Positions 46,804 to 57,894 of a DNA stretch of 64,000 nucleotides are shown here, piece after piece. Source of the DNA: Adiantum capillus-veneris. Lineage: Eukaryota > Streptophyta > Polypodiopsida > Polypodiales > Pteridaceae. The notes beneath the pieces were generated by a model that was not told where the DNA came from, did no database searches, and saw nothing but the letters and a program-made list of their open reading frames with translations. The stretch lies in the NCBI GenBank assembly GCA_014529385.2, contig CM043967.1:127943182-128007181 (forward strand), in the 5' to 3' direction. A program made the translations under genes and the position numbers. The stretch's first letter is position 1, and every line of letters starts with the position of its first letter.

Positions 46804-47157
46804 CGAGAGAAATTTTTTTTGGTGACAGGGCATTGAATGCCCTGCCACCCATCAACCATATTGTACTTGATTCACTTTTTAAAAAAAGTGCAAGGGTAGA
46901 TAATAGACCCAAAATAGTCACCCACAAGATGCATTGTTTGCAAAATTGACAAGCGTAAAATTGACAATTGTACACATCATAGGCAAAATGAATTGATTGG
47001 CAAATGTAATAATGACAATTGTACAACATCATAGGCATAAAGAATTGATTGGCAAAATGAACTGCGGTGACAAATGTAATAATATACATGGTTCAAAAAG
47101 ACGTATAAAATCCGTCTCATGATACATAAGCTATGAGAAACCCTAAACTAATGCTAT

Positions 47158-48483
47158 CTAGCTATGGCTAAACTGACGTCGTTTAGTCAAACGTCTCATC
47201 GCGTCCAAGCGGCGTATCTGTCGGATTCTGCAAAAAAAGATAATAAGACAGCTTTCAGTAAGTATAAACATATAACGACATTTATAAAACAATACAAAAA
47301 ATAGAAAAGAGTAAACCATAATACTAACCATGCCGCCGCGAGAACTGAGAATGTCCATCAGGGCATTTAAGCCCTTCCTGCCTGCGTACTCGCGCTCGTA
47401 CGGTGTGGGATCACGTCCTGTCATCGACCACTGTCAAAACATACAAAGAATTCATTATGTTAGAATTAAAAAACTCATAAACACTAAACTATCAAACATA
47501 AAGAGCAATGCGAAAGCACTTACAAAATCGGCCTCAAATGATGCCCATCCACCGCTCCCCAAGTGGTGCGAGCTCCTTGCCTCTACTCGTGCTCTGGCTG
47601 CATCCTTTTGTTGCTTCCACTTGTCGGGATTCTCGCGCGCTGCTTTCTTCGCATTCTTCCAATCTTCTTTGGCCAGCCAATCTGGCCTGTTCCACCCATG
47701 CTTGATTGCTTTTTGCACTTCGGAACGATTGTGTTTACAGTATTCGCGCATTCGAATCTTCATCAGGTCCTCATTGAAGCGCTGATCCCGTGTTGGAACG
47801 GGAAACTCATCATGAAGTATGCTGATGACTCTGTTTTTTAAATCACTTGGTACTTCACTCCATTTGTTTAGTATGTAGTGTCTAAACAGCTGAGAGCAAT
47901 GACCACGCATGCGCGAGATCACCTTCTTGCCGTCATCATCCATGATGATGCTGCCGCTGAAGTCGACGGAGTAAGGCAAGCCCTCTGGCCGGTGACGCGT
48001 GAACCTGGGTGTCCCGGCAGGGGTCTCTAGCGGCGTGTCGATGGGGGTACGGACGTCAGGTGTCTCCACCGACGTCTGGGCCCCGAAGCGAGGAGTGTCG
48101 AGTGGGGTGGCTCCTGGCGAAGTAGGTAGAGGTGTGTAGCTGCTAGGAACAGTCAGCCGTGCAAAACCTGGCGTAGATGGCGATGTTGTGGCTGGTGTGG
48201 GGGCGGGAAAAGAAGGGGAGGGTAAAGAGCCTCATCGAACACAAGGCGGTGTGGAGGCATCGGTGGCGGAATCCCCACAACAACCTCCACCGCCACCACT
48301 AGAGCGCCGGTGTCTAGACGAGTGTGAAGCTCGTCTCGTCGAGCTCCGAAATAGAGGGAGATGCGGATGGAGTAGGAACGCGCGATGATGCGCCAGAGCG
48401 ATGACACTCCACGTACCACTATCTCTGCTGCGGTGACAAAGAAGAAAGAAACTCCTCATTATCCATACCTGCATTAAACACAC
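47158..48483 (-). pseudogene. CACTA second gene (TNPA-like, Transposase_24-like), exons
   Basis: Main exon 48069-47455 has RMRGHCSQLFRHYILNKWSE, then REYCKHNRSEVQKAIKHGWN, RPDWLAKEDW and ARVEARSSHHLGSGGWASFE, the pattern of plant En/Spm Transposase_24 proteins that bind element ends. Likely splice sites: donor GTAAGT after GCCGATTTT, acceptor TTTTGACAG, then an exon with TGRDPTPYEREYAGRKGLNA, donor GTTAGT, acceptor TTTTTTTGCAG, final exon ending near 47163. The 5' end (48483-48070) is proline-rich in competing frames, so the start is unresolved. Whether it is intact depends on that start. Confidence 0.7.
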
Positions 48484-48738
48484 GAATATTTAAACTTAAT
48501 ATTGAATGAATAGAGTAGACAATGACGCAAAGACCATTAAATACAATGACGTAATAACGCATATAAATACAATGACGCAATGAATTGAGTGATAGAAGAG
48601 GCAAGTCGAAAATTCAGAATTTTCAATCAAAAGATGTGAGCGCGAGTAGAAAAGAGCGTTATACACCATGGAAGGTACTTAGAGAGCCATAGCTTTTACA
48701 ACACGGAGCAAAATTGTTCAAATACAATATTTGTGGCT

Positions 48739-51541
48739 TTAAGAGATCTCTCTCTCATCCTCGCATAACTCAGCATAACTTCCTATATCTATATAGAGCT
48801 CTCCGTTTAAACACATATCCTGTGTTTCATTTTGTAGCTCCTCTGCATGCACCCCATATAGAGTAGTAGCATCTTGATGCTCGTCTGGCACCACCGCAGC
48901 GGCTTCTGATTGATCATCTTCTCTGATCTCCTCCATTGATGCCGTTGTGATTGGCACATGGTAGCCTTCATACGTCCTTGCACTACGAGGGGCTACCTCT
49001 ATGACGTACCACCAGTTTGATGTAGACTTTGTAGGATGAAATATTACCTGCCAGAGTCACATAACTTACATGAGAGCTTTCAAGCACATGACTTGGAAAA
49101 GGGGGATGTTAACTATTTACATACTTACTTGTTCACAATGCTCGGGTAGTACGAAAGTTTCTCTTAGGTCAGTCCATTTCTTAGTAGAATCCACCTCAAG
49201 AAAACCAGACTCTCCTCTACGCACAGTAGCGTTGCGACCCTCCATGATTATCTTGAACCATTGCACGTCGAACAAGTCGACAAAAAATCCTCTGTAATCG
49301 ATCCTCAAATGTCTACGTTGATCTCCTTTTGTGAGATCCATTGCACCAGCTTTGCAAGTTTGTAGATTGTGTTACGGATGTCGAAAGACAAACATCCCTC
49401 AATGGAAACCGGTAAAATAAACTGTAAAGTATGTGCAGCAATGATATTAAAGTCCACATTTTATGCAATGATATTAAAGTCCACTATGAACGTACCTGAC
49501 ACATTTTATGCCAATCGTGTGACTTCAAACCGGTAAGCTTTCCTTCTTTAGTAAAACACGTTCGGAGCGAGTGCATTACGCTAGTGGGGGTCCGCAAAGA
49601 TCGAATGGTCTCTTTTACTTTGCGTTCTTGGGCTCCTGTGAAAATCCATGGTGCTTTAGGGAGTTTTATCGATCCATCAGACGCTGTTTGCGGCCAATAT
49701 TGCTCCATACGATCCACATTTCTAAGGTCAACTCTGTCTCCCAAAGTATCTTTCTTACCGGTTAGATGGTCCCATAGTAGATTACCCACATTCTTGAATA
49801 TGTGCATTGGATCGAGCAAGTGATTGATCATGAGTCGGGGCCAGTATGGTAACTCGTACCATAGAGATAGTCTCTTCATCCCTGGAGGCAATCCATCATC
49901 GCACATCTCCTTCTGCTCTAACCATGCTTGTAGAGACATCCTTGGTGGCTCTCTTCCCAAAAAGCCATCGCGTAACACATGATTCTCTGGAAGATACGCT
50001 TGATGACCTTCGTAGATTTGCTTTTTCAGTGAGGGCGCCCTACGTGCATTCAGTCTAGGTCCACATGTGACACATGCTCTGTATCTGCTTGTTTGAAGCC
50101 CTGCATGTATACACATGATAATAGATCAACTATGGGAAAAAACAAGATTTACAGTGTCTGAGTGAGGAGTGTCAATAGATCACCTGAGCATTTTGTTAGC
50201 CCGGGATAGTCATGCATGGTCCACATTAGAATGCCTCTGATCAAAGCATTCCGTTGTCCTGTGTGTCGGCTCATATCCACCACCTCTATGCCAATCCACA
50301 CTTGTTGTAGCTCTTCCAATAGTGGACGAAGATACACATCCATATTCCCCACTTTATATCGCCCTGGCACAATCCAGCTTAGCCATAGGTGCCCCTTCTT
50401 CGTAGTCAACCACGAGGGAATGTTGTAGTTGACGATGACAACGGGCCATACACTGTAAGATGTTGATCTTTGACCAAATGGATTTACGCCATCCATAGCC
50501 AGGCCTAAGCGCAAATTTCGTGCTTCCCTGGCAAAATCGACCATGTTCCATCTATATGTTTCCAGGCTGCGCAATCTGCAGGAATTCGTAGCACACCATC
50601 CAAAGATTTATTCTCCTCATGCCATGATGCTAGGGCGGCCATGGACTTACATTCGAAGAAATGCTTGATGCGAGGAAGCAGAGGAAAATGTCACAAAACC
50701 TTTTGTGGAATTTTTGTCCCGTGGAGATCTACTCGATATCTTTCGGAATCACATTTCGGACACTTATCCATGTCTATGTATTCCCCTCTGAAAATAATGC
50801 AGTCATTAGGACAAGCGTGGATAGAATTGTAATCCATCCCCAAGTTTTGCAAAATCTTTCTTGCTTCATCTCGGGAATCTGGCATCACATTGTCAGCTGG
50901 TAGTATGTGCTCTTTAAGCAATCTACACAACATAAAAATACGATACAGTCGTGTAAAAATCTATCGGATTTAGAGTTTTATTAAAGTAAACTAATTGTAA
51001 TAGATCACCTGAAAAGCGTTGTGCCGCTAGTGTCACTCCATCCAAACTTTGTCTGCATGTTGAGAAGAACCAGGAGTGCTTTCAATCTAGACATACGTGC
51101 TCCATTATACAATGGCGTATCGGCTTCACTTTTCATATCATCATAGATAAGCCTTTCTAAATCCATGATCGTCTCGATCATTTCATCAATCTCGGGCTCA
51201 AACATTGCCTCGTTGGGAATGTGCTCTGCATGATCATCCCCTGAGCTGTCAGAGGCTACATCTTGTGGCCTCACATATGCTGCTTGAGCAAAGCGCCTGC
51301 GAACACGTCTATTGGGTTGCAAGATTGCTGCTTGTTGGCCAACGTCAGAGTCCAACGAATTATAATTGGCAACAACTCGATCTATAATAGATGGATCGAA
51401 CTCGCCAAATTCGCGAACGTGTTGCAAAGAAACACGTCTTGTCCGTCGCACAGCATGCTTGTATTGATTACAAGGACATAAGACCCTCGTTGAGAGATAG
51501 GTGTTTCGGTTGGACGGTCCCACATCCTCGTCACTACTCAT
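48739..51541 (-). pseudogene. CACTA TNP2-type transposase, broken and internally deleted
   Basis: Starts MSSDEDVGPSNR (51541). Exon 1 ends at CAG/GTGATC (about 51006); exon 2 opens after TTGTGTAG with LGMDYNSIHACPNDCIIFRG and DKCPKCDSERYRVD. A TGA follows KIPQKVL (about 50691) and a frameshift near 50570 precedes RLGLAMDGVNPFG. Next come WLTTKKGHLWLSWIVPG, an intron (CAG/GTGATC ... ATGCAG, 50182-50103), then PYWPRLMINHLLDPMHIFKN. After an intron near 49490, coding reaches KLAKLVQW and passes directly into a DUF4216-like end (YRGFFVDLFDVQWFKIIMEG, then VVPDEHQ). Several hundred residues usual between these parts appear missing at about 49340. Not autonomous as read. Confidence 0.8.
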
Positions 51542-51603
51542 AATGAGGATAAAAATCTTATAACCTGGACAACAAATTTAATATTCTATTGGCATTCTTC
51601 GTC

Positions 51604-51606
<3 letters not shown>

Positions 51607-51663
<57 letters not shown>
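51607..51663. repeat. (TC) microsatellite in the CACTA element
   Basis: 57 bp of uninterrupted TC, about 65 bp upstream of the transposase start on its 5' side. Confidence 0.97.
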
Positions 51664-51665
<2 letters not shown>

Positions 51666-51917
51666 ACCTCACATTCTCTAGTCATGTCCAATCCCTGCAC
51701 ACCTCGGTCTAGAGGTGCACGTAGATCAGAACCATCGGGTTATAATCTCGTCTTTATTGGTCAATACCTATATTTGTGGGTACAAGAAATCTACAGACCC
51801 ACGTCTACATGATACTGCATGTAGTGGACAAAACCCCTTTGCCTCTTCTCTAGCTGTAGCACTTCACAGCATCTTAACATCTTTTCACAGTAGATCTTTT
51901 CACTGTTCGTCTAACTC

Positions 51918-51930
51918 TAAACCCTAAACC
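51918..51930. promoter_or_regulatory. Telo-box-like motif
   Basis: TAAACCCTAAACC, the plant telo-box sequence AAACCCTAA, about 380 bp upstream of the transposase ATG. A plausible promoter motif but a single short match. Confidence 0.3.
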
Positions 51931-52005
51931 GTAAGTAATTCTTGTGTGGACTCGATCTAACGTAAATAAGCGTAAATCTAAATAAACGTAAATCCAACTA
52001 AAAAT

Positions 52006-52098
52006 AAACCTAAATCTAATTTAACGTAAGTCTACATCTAACCTAATCTTTAACGTCTTTTGGGATAGTTTCCTACGACGTTAAAACTCTCTTCTTCT

Positions 52099-52129
<31 letters not shown>

Positions 52130-52835
52130 ACCTAAATAAACCTAAGTCTAATCTAATATAACATAAATCTAAATCTAACGTAAATTATGTTATATTAAAA
52201 ACAAAGAACTAAACTAACAGGGATTATAAGAACCTTAAAACTGATTTAACACATAACTCGGCAAGAGTTGGCATTCTCATCACTAAAGATGTGAGAGTTA
52301 ACTTCCGGCGGTGACGCTGCCTCATCTCCATCCACATCTGACGACAGCAATTGGCCCTTTAGACCGTTCTTGCTCTTGTTACTAACTTTGAAGTTGCTGT
52401 TGAATGACTAGAGGTTGTCTAGATGGTTATTGTGTCGGGGATTTTGTGACTCTTGCCGCCATGAAGATCCACCTTCTTCCCTATCTTCTGAAGACATTTC
52501 ATCAGTACTTTTGGATCGACGGAGCCCACCATGAGTGAAGGCAGCAATACCCTATATTCCATTGAGGGCTTTCTTCACCCGCTTCATGCAGGAATCGTAG
52601 TCTATGGAGACCTAAATCTAATATAATATAACGTAAATCTAAATCTAGCGTAAATAAACGTAGATCTAATTAAAAATAAACCTAAATCTAATCTAATTTA
52701 ACTTAAATAAACCTAAATCTAATTTAACGTAAGTCTACATCTAACCTAATCTCTAACGTCTTTTAGGATAGTTTCCTACGACGTTATAACTCTTTTCTTC
52801 TTGTGTGTGCGCGTGTGTGGATGTGTGTGCCAATA
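52006..52835. repeat. Dispersed ~125-bp direct repeat and TG run
   Basis: Copies at about 52006-52130 and 52711-52835 share GTCTACATCTAACCTAATCT, GATAGTTTCCTACGACGTTA and a following GT-rich stretch (52099-52124 in copy 1). Sequence around both is made of AAATCTAA-type words. No gene seen in 51700-53000. Confidence 0.85.
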
Positions 52836-52994
52836 AAAAGAGATAAATGGTATTACCTTTCTATCACCCATGCCAAGTATGATAGATTGGTTATGCCATT
52901 TCCCTCTTGAATAATAGGTCTTGAGTTCAACTCCTCGTCGGCTAGATCTTTAGGTCTTTTAATTTTAATTAGTTTCCTATGACGTTAAATTAGT

Positions 52995-53232
52995 TTCTCT
53001 CTCTTTCTCTCTCAATGTGTGTGCGTTTTTTTGTTTATGCATGTTTTCTCTCTGTTTTCCTCTCTCAATGTGTGCGTTTTTTGTTTATGCATGTTCTCTC
53101 TCTCTTTTCCTCTCTCAATGTGTGCGTTTTTTGTTTATGTATGCTCTCTCTCTCTTTTCCTCTCTCAATGTGTGTGTGCATTCTTTGTTTATGTATGTGT
53201 GTGTGCGTTTTTGTTTATGTTTGTACTCTCTC

Positions 53233-53281
<49 letters not shown>

Positions 53282-53399
53282 AACACTATGTGTGTGTGTG
53301 TATGTGTGTGTGTGAGAGAGAGAGAGAGGGAGAGAGAAAGAGGGGAAGGGAACATGAGAGTGAGGAGAGGGAAGGAGCATACCTGGCTCTCTTTCCTCT

Positions 53400-53435
<36 letters not shown>

Positions 53436-53437
53436 AG

Positions 53438-53480
<43 letters not shown>
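52995..53480. repeat. ~58-bp tandem repeats and mixed microsatellites
   Basis: About four units containing TCTCTCAATGTGTGCGTTTT and TTTGTTTATG (52995-53215), then CT (53219-53279), GT (53404-53434) and GA (53443-53476) runs. The long ORFs read here in three frames are low-complexity artefacts. Confidence 0.92.
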
Positions 53481-53482
<2 letters not shown>

Positions 53483-53574
53483 CGTTACCTGCTCCTTGCT
53501 TGAGGGCGCCGAATTACTCAGATCTGAGATCTGAGATCTGAGTTTTTGGGCGCTCTCTGTTATTTTTTTAGCCC

Positions 53575-53675
53575 GGTCGGCATCGCTATGAGCATCGCAA
53601 ATTTCGTTGTAAATTTGCGACGCTCATAGCGACGCCGGGAAATTTTTTTTTGAGCGTCGCTGTGTGAGCGTCGCT
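53575..53675. repeat. Subterminal repeat array, other end of the CACTA element
   Basis: Copies of AGCGTCGCT, CATAGCGACG and related words between 53575 and 53675, matching the array at 46600-46803. Confidence 0.9.
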
Positions 53676-53698
53676 AATATGAATATCCTCTTGTAGTG

Positions 53699-54762
53699 AT
53701 TTGAGGAATAAAGTCACGTAAGACCTTGTTCATCCCATTCATCATATGTGCAACCGAGTTGGTTGCTCCCTGTCGCAAGGTACACATCCTTACCAAACCC
53801 AAAGGTGTCCTCATGGTTGTCAAGTCTCTGCTTTCGATTGCAAGCTGAAATTGATCATACCCCGAGTAGAGATCCCCCATTGAGTAGATTGCCCTCCCTT
53901 CAAATGCCTTTGAAAACTCATCCACAATTGGACCTGTACCTACATTTCTAATTGTCACCTTGTTCACTGGTTGCATATCTTGGATGAAGCGTAGAGAACC
54001 ATTCTTCTTCGGAACTGTGAACCACCTGTTTGAGTATGGAGCACAAGAAGGCTCCAAGATTCCCATTTTGATTTTCTCATTCAGTAGCTCTACTAACTTT
54101 GGCAAATGAGCCTTTGGAACTGGAATAGGCCGCAGATTCCAAGGCACATGAGGTATTGTGAAAATTACCATAGGAGATACAATAGAAGGATCAACACATC
54201 CTATCTCATGTGGCTCAAATGCAAAAGCCTTACCATGCTTTGAAAGCATTTCTTTGAAGCACTTTGTCTCCTCCTGTGTTAGAAACTCCTCGCGACCAAT
54301 CTGCAAGTCTTGGAAAGACTCCTTTGTGAAGGTATGCCCAATTTTTTTAGGATTCCTCAAACTTGGTTGTAGAGAAGCCTGCTCAATCTTTTCCCTGTTG
54401 TTGGGTGGTAAGGATGAAGCTACTGGTTTCACCTTATTTGCTACACTCTTGTATTTAGTTTCAACATGGACTTCTGGGCCAATTGTTTGGCTTTCTTTAA
54501 AGGCTTCTATTACTTGATACATTTCCATAGAGCAAACTTCCACAGCTTCATTTTCAAGATGCAAATTAGACCCCATTATAGCATCAAGCTCACCCATAGT
54601 ATCTACAAAAGAAACTTGTTCACACAAACCCAAAACATTTTCAGTAGGCTCTAGCAACCCACTCTTTTTCATGCCTATTTGTACATTATGCACATATTGC
54701 CTCTCACATCTCTTCAAATCTTCAAGTTTTGTAAAACATACTGATCCATTCTTTGTTACCAA
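53699..54762 (-). pseudogene. pol: E4 RT N-half
   Basis: Open minus frame with KCFKEMLSKHGKAFAFEP, VIFTIPHVPWNLRPIPVP, then the RT start LLNEKIKMGILEPS, NRWFTVPKKNGSLRFIQD, PVNKVTIRN, and the first catalytic Asp region IYSMGDLYSGYDQFQLAI. It continues TTMRTPLGLVRMCTLRQGAT and stops at RDFIPQI, where the CACTA terminus begins. The catalytic second half is at 46567 downward. The read-through peptide from CACTA DNA (below 53699) is not part of the protein. Confidence 0.9.
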
Positions 54763-54839
54763 GGAGCTCGTTGAAAACGCTTCACCTATTTTTGGATTAG
54801 GCGAGACCCTTTTTCTTTTTGTACCACTGCAATCCCGCT

Positions 54840-57140
54840 TTACAATGGTACTTGGCCAAAACCCATCATTTCTCTATGATCATGAAACTCTTTGCTCACC
54901 TTTGGTAGAGGACGTTCTGTGAGGTTGTCATGATTTCTTTCATGGTTCACACAAACTGTGAGAAATTGGACAGCTCGTTTACCATCTTTGCTACGTATCC
55001 TAGCATATGCTGAACCATCATCCATTACCTTTGTTTCCATTCAAACTCCCACAATGTAGGGCTGTCCAAGGATGAGATGATATGAAGATGTATCCTGTAC
55101 AAAGAAGTTTTGGTCAATCTTTACATCATCTATTGTTACCTTCACACCTGGACATGCTGCATACAATTCACCGGATGAATTGTTTGCCACTTTTACCATC
55201 CAGCCGTGATCTGTGTCCATCGACCATTTGCACTTGTTGTAGAGACTCTTTGACATTATGTTTATTTCTGAACCATGGTCAATCAAGGCAACAAATGGCT
55301 CTTCAAGATCACCTACCTTGACCAAAGTTTCTGTAGTAGCCCTTGCCCAATGACTTCGTGAATAGTAACTCCTAGGAATATCTTCAACTTCTTCATCATC
55401 ATTTGAGAAATGCACTTGCTTCACTCTCCCACTAGATTGGTAGCATCCTAAAACAGCTCCATCATTCTCCTTATTTTGCAGTTGCATCCCTTGTGTCTTT
55501 GAGGTTTCCCCTTCAACCTGTGGACGAGAAACTTCAGCAAGGGTTTGCCTCTTCCTCTTGATGATGTCAATGATCTCCTCATGGAATTCACGCTTTGCAA
55601 TGCCAAGAACTTCTCCCATAGTAAACTCAATCTTGCTATTCAAGATCCTTTCCTCCAAGACTTTCTTTAAATCTGTAGCAACCTCAATATCAGATTGTAG
55701 TTTATAAGTTGGGCCTTTTGTCTTACCTTTCGTTGGCTCTTTCTTCTTTCCTGTTGTAGACTCCTCCATGAGTACTTCAGGTGGAGATGCTCCTTGTGTT
55801 GAGGGTGTTTGAGAATGCATTGAGTCGCTTCTTCCCCCACTTCTAGAAGCTCTTTTTGATGGTCATTCATTAGCATTCTCACGCCTGCGCTTCTCTTCTA
55901 CAATTGCCTCATTCTGTTGGCATTTTGTAATGTAGGCATGCACTGACAATGAGTCCACTGGATCATTCCATCCTGTTTCTAGACGTATGAAATCACCTGC
56001 TTCATGTAGAATCTCTTTTGTAAGCTTTCCCTTTTTAGCTAATTGCATGACATTTGGCCAAATTTGACCATGATGGTCAATCACCTCTTCATCACAAAAA
56101 TGCTCAATTTTTACTCCATAAGTAGCTACCTCAACTGAAGAGCTAGCACGGTTAGTTGCCATATCTTCAACTAAGGTTTGCATTTCCTCCTTCCCAAAGT
56201 TAGTTCTCAAAGGTAGACCTGTCTCTCTTAAGTGAATTTTACCATCCTTAAAAAAGACAACATCTTTTGACAAAGCATCACTAAAATCATCACAATCCCT
56301 TCTTACATGGTCTGTACTATCATACCAAATACATCTATTAACAAACCCTTCTTTGGGCTATTGTCTTTGCCTAGGAAGTGGCCCTGATGGTTGGCCTTTT
56401 TCTTCAAGCTTTGCAAACTTCACCTTCAAGTCACGCATTCCCTTCACAAGCTCATCTAGCATGGACTCATCAAACTTAGGAGCGATAAAAGTAGGCTTTA
56501 CCATTTTGTCAGAAGTTGAGGTGGAAGGACTTCTAGTGTTTACTACCATCTTGTCCCTTCTTCTTTGTCGTTTGGCAAGCAGTGAGACAACACCTTCAAC
56601 CTCATTCCAGTCGGTCTTTAGTCCTTGCTCATCTTTATCTTCAAGAAGAAGCTCCAAAGTTTCTTGAAACTCTTTACCTGCAGCTTGTAAGAAAAGATCT
56701 GTCTTCTCTGCATCTAGTGTGGCCCTTTCTGTCCTGGTGAGTTGTGCATAGCGCCACTCAAATTCCCTAAGTAGCTCTGTTATTGATAGTCCTTGCTTTG
56801 GCTTGACTACCCATTCTAAGAATGTCCTTTTGGTCACTCTCTCAGAGTCCTCCATGAATTATTCCTCCTTTAAAGCTACTTTGAATTCTTCCCAATTTCT
56901 CCCATGCCCATCTTTAATTACCCTAACATGCTCTCTAATTTCTGGAGCAACAACTAGCTCAAATCTTTGAATCATCTCACCTTCTGACACACGATGCAGC
57001 TCCATCTCCTTCACATACTCACGTAAGTACTTGGTTACATCTTTGGCATTGAACTGATCCATTCTATTCATGACTGCTTGTATGGCCTTCATTGCTGAAA
57101 TCTCCCTTCTTTCAATGGCATGTTGTTGTTGCATGAACAT
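54840..57140 (-). pseudogene. gag: E4 gag-protease, one frame with several in-frame stops
   Basis: One minus frame runs through 57140-54840 and is cut only by stops near 56858, 56356, 55861 and 55041. Gag: MFMQQQHAIERREISAMKAI, DVTKYLREYVKEMELHRV. Zinc knuckle near 56330-56290 is CIWYDSTDHVRRDC, the second Cys replaced by Tyr. A Lys/Glu-rich linker follows. Protease at about 55320-55041: FVALIDHGSEINIMSKSL, with DHG where DSG/DTG is usual, and YHLILGQPYI near its end. After 54840 the frame changes before RT. Cys-to-Tyr and the stops fit C-to-T/G-to-A decay. Confidence 0.85.
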
Positions 57141-57241
57141 TGCAAATTCTTAAAACATTTGCATTGTTGTTGGGTCAAAATGCATACCCTATTTCTCATC
57201 ATGATCACCCATGGTTATCCACAAAATCTCACCCTGGCAGT

Positions 57242-57259
57242 TTCGCGTCGAGTTCACCA
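57242..57259 (-). other. Putative primer-binding site of E4
   Basis: Minus strand TGGTGAACTCGACGCGAA, six bases inside the LTR end (CTCAACA). It starts with TGG as expected. It is different from the E1/E3 and tRNA-Met sites; the tRNA is not identified. Confidence 0.55.
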
Positions 57260-57466
57260 AAAATATGTTGAGAAATTTGTGGTCTTGCCAGGAAAGCACC
57301 GGGCTTATGGCTGTGAGAGTTTGTGAGAGAACTCAACAAAAACTATATGAAGGAGTTAAACCATAGATGCCATGAAGACTAGGGTTTGGAAAGAAGTGCA
57401 ATCAAAGAAGACTCACTCTTTCTCTCTTGCACTCACACACACAAAGAATGAACACAAAAGAGAATG

Positions 57467-57679
57467 TCAAAACAATACGAAAATGAGAACATCAAGGCTA
57501 TGGTCATATCGTATCATGGGTAATATGAAAGGGTTAACAGATGAGTTAATGGCATTCAATCTTGGCTAGCCAAATAGGCTACGAATTGTTCTTTGGAATT
57601 GTAGTTTTGTGCTTACCATAATATATATATTTTGTCTAGTGATTGGGATTAATTGTGTGTACAAATCCTCTTGGTTCAT
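57467..57679 (-). pseudogene. LTR-borne ORF unit B (E4 5' LTR), nonsense
   Basis: Same as 34914-35126 except that a CAG codon is TAG at 57568-57566, in the RLFGQP region. The ATGA overlap with unit A (57679-57676) is kept. Confidence 0.75.
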
Positions 57680-57894
57680 AGCAAGATAACTACGCTTACG
57701 TCAAAAGAAAATTTATTGTCTATGAGAGGTAGTATGATGGGACCCGATGATAGAAGTATTTCATTAAGCCTTTCTGGGACCAAGAGAAACACTATACGTT
57801 GTTGAAAGTGTATTTTATGGCTAATCCATACGTTAATTCTAATAGATCGTACAGAGTGAAAGCGATAGAAATGATCATCATGTGGGTTATTCAT
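57676..57894 (-). CDS. LTR-borne 70-codon ORF, unit A (E4 5' LTR)
   Basis: Intact. Differs from the 3' LTR copy by a handful of residues (for example VRSIRINVWISHKIH, FLLVPERLNE). RxHFQQRI and PIILPLID blocks kept. Confidence 0.5.
   Translation of the reverse strand: MNNPHDDHFYRFHSVRSIRINVWISHKIHFQQRIVFLLVPERLNEILLSSGPIILPLIDNKFSFDVSVVILL

Larger units (their letters stand above)
46568..53698 (-). mobile_element. CACTA (En/Spm-type) transposon, 7131 bp
   Basis: Terminal inverted repeats CACTACAAGAGG at both ends, flanked by the 3-bp duplication ATT (46565-46567 and 53699-53701), as expected for CACTA elements. Subterminal arrays of TAGCGACG/CGTCGCTA lie at both ends. It carries two minus-strand genes: a TNP2-type transposase and, downstream, a second gene with a Transposase_24-like domain. 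This is the two-gene plan known from En/Spm. It inserted in the E4 RT a few codons before the catalytic FIDD box. Confidence 0.97.

Noticed and set aside
51918-51930. Interstitial telomere repeat
   Set aside because: Only about one and a half units; better seen as a telo-box-like motif.
53015-53541. Three overlapping ORFs of 98-174 codons, one looking like a signal/membrane protein
   Set aside because: Low-complexity CT/GT/GA sequence read in three frames, all equally open.
53674-53698. C-terminal end of the E4 RT ORF as read
   Set aside because: The last residues come from the CACTA terminus, not from the RT.
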